This document shows, one piece after another, positions 15,233 to 21,520 of a stretch of 38,898 nt of DNA. The DNA lies in the NCBI RefSeq assembly GCF_025628935.1, contig NZ_JAOTIS010000020.1, positions 1 through 38,898 of the forward strand, in the 5' to 3' direction. The number at the start of each line of letters is the position of its first letter. Within the stretch, counting starts at the first letter, position 1. Below the pieces are notes generated by a model. It had not been told where the DNA came from and made no database searches. It saw only the letters and a program-made list of their open reading frames with translations. The position numbers and the translations under genes were made by a program. The DNA is from Macrococcus capreoli (GTDB lineage Bacteria > Bacillota > Bacilli > Staphylococcales > Staphylococcaceae).

Positions 15233-15844
15233 TTATTGCATCCTATATGTTAAATCTTCTTTTGAATATTTTTTAATTAAAGTACCTGAAAATAGTGTAT
15301 CTTTAACTTTATAATCTAATGCTCTTAACACTTCTATCGCAAATTCTCTAAATGCAAATCCGATAGCTGTTATTATTTGATGTTCTTTGTCGTAATGAAC
15401 AGGTGTTCTAGTGAGTTGTTGCTTTGATAAGTATGGATATGATTCCAACGTTTCTTCATATAAACCCGCTGTAAATTTCACATCTTTTAATATTCCGCCT
15501 TTTGCTAATAGAATAGGTGATGAGGATATTGATGCAATAAGTGGTCTAGGTGTTACGTTGAGTTTTTTAATAAAGCTAATAATCTTTTCATCGTCTATTA
15601 TTTTAGTGTAGTCAATTATGCCAGGTAGAATTATCAAACGGTAATCTAGTATATCAATTTCATCAAACACTTTATTTGGATTGACTGAAAAATGATCTTC
15701 ACTTGTTACTGGTTCTAATGTTGATGAAACTGTATCAATTTTCCAAGCAACATCATCATATAAATTAATCGTCAAATAAGATGTTAAACAATTGATTTCA
15801 TATAATGAAAAACCAGGATATAAAATAACAAGTGCTTTATTCAT
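15233..15844 (-). CDS. DJ-1/PfpI family protein lacking the usual Cys
   Basis: A 203-residue DJ-1/PfpI-fold protein: ALVILYPGFSLYEIN at the N-terminus, LIILPG before the nucleophile elbow, then LIASISSSPILLAKGGILK. In catalytic members the elbow reads AICAAP; here Ser107 stands where the Cys would be, so glyoxalase, deglycase or peptidase activity by a Cys is unlikely. It may be a binding or regulatory protein. GAGGTGGTG precedes ATG 15844. The gene lies 39 bases downstream of the RelE-like toxin and could be co-transcribed with that module. Confidence 0.75.
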   Translation of the reverse strand: MNKALVILYPGFSLYEINCLTSYLTINLYDDVAWKIDTVSSTLEPVTSEDHFSVNPNKVFDEIDILDYRLIILPGIIDYTKIIDDEKIISFIKKLNVTPRPLIASISSSPILLAKGGILKDVKFTAGLYEETLESYPYLSKQQLTRTPVHYDKEHQIITAIGFAFREFAIEVLRALDYKVKDTLFSGTLIKKYSKEDLTYRMQ

Positions 15845-15883
15845 TTATGTCACCACCTCTTTTTAAATATCTAATAGCAGTAT

Positions 15884-16183
15884 TCATTTCTTTAAATTTA
15901 TTCTTTTAACTGCTGTTTTATATACTTCGTTATCTGCTCTTTTACCGATACATATAATTTCAATTATTTCTATTTGATTATCTATTTCTCTAAATACAAT
16001 CCTAAGACCTAATTTTCTATGTTTTATTTTTTTACATCCTGTTAATTCTTTCCTCAGATATTCTCCTTCTAACATTCCGTTAATTTTTATTCTATCAATG
16101 GCTTTATCAACCGCTATTTTTTGATTTCCATCTAAGTTCTCATAATCTTTTTGTGAATACCGTGTCCATTGTATTTTCTTCAT
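15884..16183 (-). CDS. RelE/ParE-superfamily toxin (module 3)
   Basis: A 99-residue basic protein of the RelE/ParE fold: KIQWTRYSQKDYENLD at the N-terminus, a helix pair, then YLRKELTGCKKIKHRKLGLR and IVFREIDNQIEIIEIICIGKR. The strong Lys/Arg content and R-I-V-F strand are typical of ribosome-dependent RNases of the RelE/YafQ type, but the YoeB-style terminal His-Tyr is absent, so it is a different subfamily from modules 1 and 2. ATG 16183 is chosen since it overlaps the antitoxin stop as TAATG, matching module 1; ATG 16192 would add MGI only. Targets are inferred. Confidence 0.78.
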   Translation of the reverse strand: MKKIQWTRYSQKDYENLDGNQKIAVDKAIDRIKINGMLEGEYLRKELTGCKKIKHRKLGLRIVFREIDNQIEIIEIICIGKRADNEVYKTAVKRINLKK

Positions 16184-16485
16184 TATTCCCATCCATCATT
16201 ATCGTCAATTTTCGGGACTTTTCTTGCCTTATCTCCACGAACTTCTTCATCTGTTAATGTTTGAACATTTTTATTTTCTAATCTCAATTTTATTATTTCA
16301 TCTCGTAAATATTCTAATTCTTGTACCATACCTTCATATAAATCTGTTGCTAACATAACACCAGATACACTATTATGATTAAATACATAAACTCCATTTT
16401 GTTCTTTCTCAGATTGTTCAAATATTTTAGTAGGTGATTCTTTAACGAGTGAGATTTTCGTTGTAGGTACATTTAATATATTCAT
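16183..16485 (-). CDS. Phd/YefM-like antitoxin (module 3)
   Basis: A 100-residue protein. VPTTKISLVKESPTKIFEQ followed by VYVFNHNSVSGVMLATDLYE is the Phd/YefM-type fold; a Glu/Leu-rich helix (VQELEYLRDEIIKLRLEN) and a tail ending DDNDGWE would bind the toxin. It sits directly before the RelE-like toxin with a TAATG overlap. AAAGGAGAG precedes ATG 16485. Control is probably through the tandem AATTTAGTCT repeats (16526-16546) that overlap the promoter upstream. Confidence 0.78.
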   Translation of the reverse strand: MNILNVPTTKISLVKESPTKIFEQSEKEQNGVYVFNHNSVSGVMLATDLYEGMVQELEYLRDEIIKLRLENKNVQTLTDEEVRGDKARKVPKIDDNDGWE

Positions 16486-16507
16486 TTAATCAACTCTCCT
16501 TTATAAC

Positions 16508-16546
16508 ATTATACACTTTAGGTTTAATTTAGTCTAAATTTAGTCT
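16508..16546 (-). promoter_or_regulatory. Promoter and direct-repeat operator of module 3
   Basis: On the minus strand a perfect -10 TATAAT lies at 16513-16508. AATTTAGTCT occurs at 16526-16535 and again at 16537-16546 (plus-strand reading), eleven bases apart, about one helical turn, covering the -35 region. Direct rather than inverted repeats differ from the operators of modules 1 and 2. Confidence 0.5.
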
Positions 16547-16567
16547 TTTTATTCACATGATAATAAG

Positions 16568-16660
16568 TTGTAATTATTCACCAATCTGTTATAATAAATC
16601 TATAACAGATTGATTTTTATTTTTGTATTCATATCTGTTCTATATTTTATATAACAGATA
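16568..16660 (+). promoter_or_regulatory. Promoter with two matching operators of the GntR gene
   Basis: Promoter TTGTAA (16568-16573), 16-base spacer, TATAAT (16590-16595). Two operators of identical design, ATCTGTT-N13-AACAGAT, lie at 16584-16610 and 16633-16659. The first extends to perfect 11-base arms (16583-16593 and 16601-16611) and covers the -10 box; the second is in the transcribed leader 49 bases downstream. They are the natural target of the YtrA-type repressor encoded next. Confidence 0.75.
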
Positions 16661-16680
16661 GGCAATTTAGAGGTGTTTTT

Positions 16681-17046
16681 ATGTACATAGAAATTGATGA
16701 AACGAGCAGTACACCTGTTTATTTACAACTGGCAAACCAAATCATTCATCACATCGCAGTAGGGAATGTCGTACCGTATGATCCGTTACCATCTGGCAGA
16801 GCATTTGCGAAGAGTCTTCAGATTAATATGCATACGGTGAACAAAGCCTATCATTATCTGGAGGAGAAACAATTGATTCTTGTGCAGCCGAAGTCTGGTG
16901 CAATCATTCATCCTGATGCATTAAAAGTTGCAACGGATGGTGAGAAAGAAGATTTACTTAATCGTTTGAAGCCGATTATTGATGAAGCGAAGTGTAAGCA
17001 ATTAAGTGTTACCGATTTACTGAAATTAATCGAAGGTGAGGATTAG
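16681..17046 (+). CDS. GntR-family (YtrA subfamily) transcriptional repressor
   Basis: A 121-residue regulator with the GntR winged helix at the N-terminus: PVYLQLANQIIHHIAVG, then LPSGRAFAKSLQINMHTVNK, which contains the recognition helix, and YHYLEEKQLI with the wing. There is only a short two-helix C-terminal extension and no ligand domain, the definition of the YtrA subfamily, whose members usually repress membrane protein or ABC transporter operons in response to cell-envelope stress. AGAGGTG precedes ATG 16681. It starts an operon with the DUF1648 protein two bases downstream and is expected to bind the paired ATCTGTT-N13-AACAGAT sites in its own promoter. Confidence 0.88.
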   Translation: MYIEIDETSSTPVYLQLANQIIHHIAVGNVVPYDPLPSGRAFAKSLQINMHTVNKAYHYLEEKQLILVQPKSGAIIHPDALKVATDGEKEDLLNRLKPIIDEAKCKQLSVTDLLKLIEGED

Positions 17047-17048
17047 TT

Positions 17049-18152
17049 ATGGAAGGGTTATTTTTAAGTGGATTATTACTTTTAACCGGCTTATTGTTCT
17101 TATTAAATGCACGTTTTGTAAGTCGAAATATTTTATTTAGCGTGTTTGTCCCTGAACAAGAAACAAATAACAGTATTATTCAAACGATTAAAACTCGTTT
17201 TATTAAACAAGTGATTGGACTTGCTGTTGTTATCGCTTTGCTAAATGGCATTACGTTTTATGTATTTCAATCATCTACTGGTGTGCTATTATTTGTTATT
17301 TGGATTCACCTTTTAATCATTGGAGGTGTTTATCTTTATAAGCAAGCCCATGATCATTTAAAGGCTGTGAAGACACAAGAGGATTGGATGAAAGATATTA
17401 AAGTTGTTAAAGCTACAGATACATCTTTGATGGTTGAAAGTTCAGCATTGCCTAATTTCTTATTGTTTATGCAACTGCTTGGTTTTATTGTTGCCTTTAT
17501 CTTTGTTGCTTTGAATTATGATAAAATACCTGACACGATTGCAACGCACTGGAATTTTAATGGTGAGGCGGATGATTTCAGTCAGAAGAATTTCTTTAGT
17601 GTATATGGTGTTGGTATTATCGGTTTATTGATGCTCTTTACACTTTGGGCTGCCGAGAAAGGGACACAATTCTTTAATACGACTGTTAACCCAGTGGCAA
17701 AATCAGCTTCTGTAAAATATATTAAACAGACAAAACTGATTAATAGCATGATGATGAATTTACTTTCATTTACGATGACAGCTTTATTCATCTTAATATT
17801 GATACGTCCAGTGCTCTTTGATTCGGATTATTTACCGAACGGTGTATTTAATACACTTATTGTTATCATGATATTGATTGTTGGGGTTTGTATATATTTA
17901 CAAGTCTCTGAAGATCGCAAATTTAGACACATCGTAGCGTCTTCATCTGATAATAAAGCACCTTACTATGACGAAGAAAATTATATTCTTGGTTTGTTTT
18001 ACTTCAACAAAGATGATCAGAATGTTTGGGTACCAAAACTAAGTGATATTGGCATGACGCTTAATATGGCGCGACCTATGTCCTGGTTTATCGCGTTTAT
18101 GCTTATTGGGTTACCTTTTGTCATCATTGCGTTTATTGCAATTTTCTCATAA
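17049..18152 (+). CDS. DUF1648/DUF5808 multi-pass membrane protein
   Basis: A 367-residue protein with about eight hydrophobic segments. The middle holds YDKIPDTIATHWNFNGEADDF, cut here at the DUF1648 core seen in SdpI-like immunity and YtrA-linked membrane proteins, and near the C-terminus YILGLFYFNKDDQNVWVPK is the DUF5808 signature. Such proteins commonly pair with GntR/YtrA repressors, as here, where the gene starts two bases after the repressor. SdpI-type members protect against a peptide toxin; whether this one does is inference. The stop shares a base with a following ATG, and the GNAT gene is next. Confidence 0.78.
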   Translation: MEGLFLSGLLLLTGLLFLLNARFVSRNILFSVFVPEQETNNSIIQTIKTRFIKQVIGLAVVIALLNGITFYVFQSSTGVLLFVIWIHLLIIGGVYLYKQAHDHLKAVKTQEDWMKDIKVVKATDTSLMVESSALPNFLLFMQLLGFIVAFIFVALNYDKIPDTIATHWNFNGEADDFSQKNFFSVYGVGIIGLLMLFTLWAAEKGTQFFNTTVNPVAKSASVKYIKQTKLINSMMMNLLSFTMTALFILILIRPVLFDSDYLPNGVFNTLIVIMILIVGVCIYLQVSEDRKFRHIVASSSDNKAPYYDEENYILGLFYFNKDDQNVWVPKLSDIGMTLNMARPMSWFIAFMLIGLPFVIIAFIAIFS

Positions 18153-18166
18153 TGAGGAGGATTTAC

Positions 18167-18697
18167 ATGATTACCTATGAAATGCTATCTAAAGATGACG
18201 CACATCTTTTAAAAGATTTTTTCACTTTAGTATTAACACATACATTTAATAACAATGGCATTGACGATGATGAAGATTTGCAAGTTGAGATTGATAAGAA
18301 GATGACTTATGTAACGTCTTACTTTAAGTATAATAAAGATATCTTTATGGTTGCTAAAGATGGGGATGCACTAGTTGGTATTATTGGTTTCTATCAGCCT
18401 AATATAATTATTCAAAAACTTTTAGGAGAAAAAGTAGCTAATATTAAAGAAATGGGCTCTCTTTATGTTCATCCTGATTATCAAAATCAGGGGGTGGGGA
18501 GTACGTTAATTAAACGAATGACGCATTATATAAAACAACAAGGTATTTATCGATATTGTTTTGACTGTGGTTATCAAAAATCAATACAAACTTGGACACG
18601 CAAATTAGGAGAACCAACGTATTTCTTTAAAGACCATTGGGGAAATGGAGGCCATCATGCAGTGTGGATTGTTGATTTGAAGAGGGATGATTTATGA
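18167..18697 (+). CDS. GNAT family N-acetyltransferase
   Basis: A 176-residue acetyltransferase, last gene of the GntR operon. EMGSLYVHPDYQNQGVGSTL contains strand 4 and the acetyl-CoA binding Q-x-x-G-x-G loop. The C-terminal part replaces the usual YEKxGF helix with a Cys/Trp/His-rich block ending in HWGNGGHHAVWIVDL, so the acceptor pocket is unusual. ATG 18167 is chosen because GAGGAGG (18154-18160) is six bases upstream; ATG 18152 overlaps the previous stop but lies before that site. A perfect hairpin at 18715-18747 followed by ATATTTTT may terminate the operon. Confidence 0.85.
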   Translation: MITYEMLSKDDAHLLKDFFTLVLTHTFNNNGIDDDEDLQVEIDKKMTYVTSYFKYNKDIFMVAKDGDALVGIIGFYQPNIIIQKLLGEKVANIKEMGSLYVHPDYQNQGVGSTLIKRMTHYIKQQGIYRYCFDCGYQKSIQTWTRKLGEPTYFFKDHWGNGGHHAVWIVDLKRDDL

Positions 18698-18714
18698 TTG
18701 ATTAACTAAAATAG

Positions 18715-18810
18715 CGTCTAATATGGAGTACGATTCCATATTAGACGATATTTTTCGTTTGATTTTCATTTTTATTTCGTCTAATATGGAGTTGTATTCC
18801 ATGTTAGCCG
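18715..18810 (+). promoter_or_regulatory. Duplicated palindromic promoter-operator of the DUF4143 ATPase
   Basis: Arm CGTCTAATATGGA occurs at 18715-18727 and again at 18778-18790, 63 bases apart. Each is followed after seven bases by its complement: perfect at 18735-18747, two changes at 18798-18810. A promoter TTGATT (18759-18764), 17 bases, TAATAT (18782-18787) has its -10 box inside the second palindrome, whose right arm touches the ribosome binding site GGAGGTGAT (18810-18818). The first copy, followed by ATATTTTT, may also terminate the upstream operon. Confidence 0.65.
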
Positions 18811-18821
18811 GAGGTGATTTA

Positions 18822-20039
18822 ATGTATATCCATAGAACAATTGAAGATACATTGCTAAAAGTACAACAAAATTTTAAAGTTGCTTTAATTACTGGACCAA
18901 GACAGGTCGGAAAATCAACGGTAATTAAGCACTTATTTGGTGATGATTATGAATATGTTACTTTAGATGATTTATTTGAATTGAAACTTGCTAAAGATGA
19001 TCCAAAGCTCTTTTTTATGAACCATCCTGGGAAATTAATTATTGATGAAGTGCAATATGCACCTGAATTATTTATAGAAATTAAAAGGCTTGTTGATCAA
19101 AGTGATGATTATGGCCAATTTATTTTAACAGGTTCTCAAGGGTTTAGTTTAATGCGTAATATTTCTGAATCCTTAGCAGGTCGTGTTGGTATTATTGAAA
19201 TGAATGGTCTGTCTACACGAGAAATTGTTGGTGATGATATGTTATCACCTTTTATTCCAGATAATGACTTCATTGCTGCAAAAAGAAAATCTGTTGAAGT
19301 AAGTGAGATGTGGCGTATCATTCAGCGTGGAAGTTTACCTGAATTATATAAGAACGAAAATCTAGATTGGGAAATGTATTATGCATCTTATGTCAAAACG
19401 TATATTGAACGTGATGTTCGTGATTTATTAAATATTAAAGACCTTAATTTATTCTCTCAATTTTTAATTGTTTTAGCTGCTCGTACTGCTCAGTTGTTGA
19501 ATTATAATACTGTTGCAAATGAAGTTGGTGTGGATGTTAAAACAATTAAAAGTTGGATTAGTGTTTTAGAAGCATCTGGGATTGTTTACTTATTACAGCC
19601 TTTTTCTAATAATCGACTGACACGTGTTGTAAAGACACCAATGCTTTATTTTAAAGATACAGGACTTGTTTGTTATCTTTTAAAGTGGAAAACACCAGAA
19701 ACCCTAATGAATGGTGCAATGAGTGGAGAGATTCTAGAAACTTTTGTGATTTCTGAAATCATTAAGTCTTTTAATAATGTTGGAAAAATAAATGTACCGA
19801 TTATGTTCTATCGTGATAAAGATATGAAGGAAATCGATGTCATTATTGAAGAAGACGGGGTTTTATATCCTGTTGAAATCAAAAAATCATCGATGCCGAC
19901 TTTGAAAATGGCTAAAAATATGACTGTTTTAGAGAAGGCTGAAGGATTTACGATGGGTAATCGAGTTATTTTAAGTTTTGTTCAACAAAAGAGTTATTTA
20001 GATTATGAGACGATTGCTTATCCTATCTATGCAATTTAA
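18822..20039 (+). CDS. AAA ATPase with DUF4143 and nuclease-like C-terminus
   Basis: A 405-residue protein. Walker A is GPRQVGKST (residues 25-33), Walker B LIIDEVQ with D75-E76, and LTGSQGFSLM is the sensor-1 region. The DUF4143 part runs roughly over residues 170-370 and includes a winged-helix-like segment (VANEVGVDVKTIKSWI). Near the end, EIDVIIEEDGVLYPVEIKKS has the D ... E-x-K of a PD-(D/E)XK fold. These solitary ATPases are very common in bacteria and archaea but their role is unknown; DNA handling is inferred. ATG 18822 follows GGAGGTGAT. A terminator stands at 20047-20075. Confidence 0.85.
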   Translation: MYIHRTIEDTLLKVQQNFKVALITGPRQVGKSTVIKHLFGDDYEYVTLDDLFELKLAKDDPKLFFMNHPGKLIIDEVQYAPELFIEIKRLVDQSDDYGQFILTGSQGFSLMRNISESLAGRVGIIEMNGLSTREIVGDDMLSPFIPDNDFIAAKRKSVEVSEMWRIIQRGSLPELYKNENLDWEMYYASYVKTYIERDVRDLLNIKDLNLFSQFLIVLAARTAQLLNYNTVANEVGVDVKTIKSWISVLEASGIVYLLQPFSNNRLTRVVKTPMLYFKDTGLVCYLLKWKTPETLMNGAMSGEILETFVISEIIKSFNNVGKINVPIMFYRDKDMKEIDVIIEEDGVLYPVEIKKSSMPTLKMAKNMTVLEKAEGFTMGNRVILSFVQQKSYLDYETIAYPIYAI

Positions 20040-20046
20040 TGCTGTT

Positions 20047-20075
20047 AAAAAGTAGCCTATAGTGCTGCTTTTTTT
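20047..20075 (+). terminator. Rho-independent terminator
   Basis: AAAAAGTAGC (20047-20056) pairs with GCTGCTTTTT starting at 20064, with one G-U pair, followed by a run of T. It ends the DUF4143 ATPase transcript and isolates the SOS polymerase promoter. Confidence 0.75.
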
Positions 20076-20090
20076 ATTTGTGTAAAAACA

Positions 20091-20140
20091 AGAACATATG
20101 TTCTATTTTTATTGAAATAGAACATATGTTCTGATATGAT
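20091..20140 (+). promoter_or_regulatory. SOS promoter with two LexA boxes
   Basis: AGAACATATGTTCT, a perfect palindrome fitting the Gram-positive LexA box GAAC-N4-GTTC, occurs at 20091-20104 and 20119-20132, starting 28 bases apart. The promoter TTGAAA (20112-20117), 17 bases, TATGAT (20135-20140) has the second box in its spacer, so LexA would block RNA polymerase directly and the first box would strengthen repression. Confidence 0.9.
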
Positions 20141-20176
20141 GAATATATCATCAAAGATTATAAGAGGGTGCTTACT

Positions 20177-21439
20177 ATGTATGATTACAGTCTATGCGAG
20201 AAAAGAAGCGTGCTTTGTATCGACCAGAAGAGTTTCTTTGCGAGTGTTTCTTGCATCATGAAAGGGCTTGATCCTATAAATACAAAGCTCGCTGTTGTCG
20301 CTGATACGAAACGTCAAGGTTCGGTTGTCCTTGCTGCAACACCACCACTAAAGGCATTGGGTATTAAGACAGGCTCACGTTTATTCGAAATTCCACATCG
20401 TTCTGATATTTACATTATTAATCCGTCTATGAAAGCCTATTTAAATGTTGCCAGTCAAATCGCCGAGATTTCATTACAATATGTTGCGCCTGAAGATTAT
20501 CATCAATATAGCATTGATGAATTTTTTATGGATGTGACGAAGAGTTATCATTTATATGCCAAGACACCCTATGAACTTGCCGTTAGAATTAAGAATGAAA
20601 TTTACGATAAGACAAAGATTCAATGTGCTGTGGGGATAGGGGATAATGTCTTACTCAGTAAGATTGCGCTGGATATGGAGGCGAAGAAGCAACCAGATGG
20701 GATAGCTGAATGGCATTATGAAGATGTTCCGGAGAAAATGTGGTCGATTGAGCCGCTGAGTAAGTTTTGGGGGATTAATCGTCGTACAGAAAAGAAGCTC
20801 AATCAGAAGGGGATATTTACGATTGGACAGCTTGCAAACTATCCCCATCACTATTTAAAGCGTGATTTTGGAATTATCGGGGTAGACTTGCATCTCCATG
20901 CGAATGGTATTGATTCGAGTTTAATTCGAGAGAAACATCATATTTATAAACCCTCTATTAATAAGAGTCAGATTTTAATGCGTGATTACCGATTCGATGA
21001 ACTACGCGCTGTCGTGTTAGAACATGTTGAAGAAGTGACATTTAGATTACGTGCTGACAATATGATTGCACGTACGATTTCTTTTACGGTTGGTTATAGC
21101 GATGAGGGGAAAGTGAATAAGAGCTATACGTTATCTGAAGGGACGAATTTAACGGCGGATATCTTTCAGGTTGTGTGGGGATTTATGATGCAGTTGTGTG
21201 ATAAGAAACGGATGTATCGTACTTTGAATATCTCTTTAACAAACTTTGTACGTGAGGAAGATCGTCAGTTGTCGCTCTTTGTCGATGAATTTGAACGAGA
21301 GAAACAGGAACGATTAGAGAAGACAGTTGATCAGTTGAAAATACGATTTGGAAAGAATAGTGTATTGCGTGCAGTGTCATATACAGAGCAGGGTACAGCT
21401 ATGAAGCGTAATGGATTGATTGCTGGACATAAAGCATAA
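20177..21439 (+). CDS. Y-family DNA polymerase, UmuC/UvrX-like
   Basis: A 420-residue error-prone translesion polymerase. The catalytic acidic residues are D16 (CIDQKSFFASV) and D114-E115 (YSIDEFFMDV); the helix-hairpin-helix thumb holds WGINRRTEKKLNQKGI; the little finger follows, and QLSLF (364-368) is a beta-clamp binding motif. It resembles Bacillus subtilis YqjW/UvrX, the second, damage-induced Y polymerase, rather than constitutive DinB. Two LexA boxes control it. The small YolD-like protein that often follows uvrX is absent; instead a DUF234 ATPase comes next, whose repeat-type control region overlaps the stop codon. ATG 20177 follows AGAGGGTG; an in-frame GTG at 20168 is part of that site. 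Confidence 0.9.
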   Translation: MYDYSLCEKRSVLCIDQKSFFASVSCIMKGLDPINTKLAVVADTKRQGSVVLAATPPLKALGIKTGSRLFEIPHRSDIYIINPSMKAYLNVASQIAEISLQYVAPEDYHQYSIDEFFMDVTKSYHLYAKTPYELAVRIKNEIYDKTKIQCAVGIGDNVLLSKIALDMEAKKQPDGIAEWHYEDVPEKMWSIEPLSKFWGINRRTEKKLNQKGIFTIGQLANYPHHYLKRDFGIIGVDLHLHANGIDSSLIREKHHIYKPSINKSQILMRDYRFDELRAVVLEHVEEVTFRLRADNMIARTISFTVGYSDEGKVNKSYTLSEGTNLTADIFQVVWGFMMQLCDKKRMYRTLNISLTNFVREEDRQLSLFVDEFEREKQERLEKTVDQLKIRFGKNSVLRAVSYTEQGTAMKRNGLIAGHKA

Positions 21440-21496
21440 TTGTAATTAACATAATTGTAATTATGCATAATTGTAATTAACATAATCGTAATTATG
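21435..21496 (+). repeat. 31-base tandem duplication before the DUF234 ATPase
   Basis: Two head-to-tail copies of a 31-base unit, 21435-21465 and 21466-21496, differ by one base (T to C). Each unit itself holds two CATAATTGTAATTA motifs 15 bases apart, giving four motif copies starting at 21435, 21450, 21466 and 21481. Each unit begins CATAATT and ends AATTATG, so it is also palindromic at the edges. A -10 box TATAAT (21498-21503) follows directly, placing the array over the -35 region. The first copy overlaps the polymerase stop codon. Confidence 0.75.
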
Positions 21497-21520
21497 TTAT
21501 AATAATTACGAGGTGATAGG

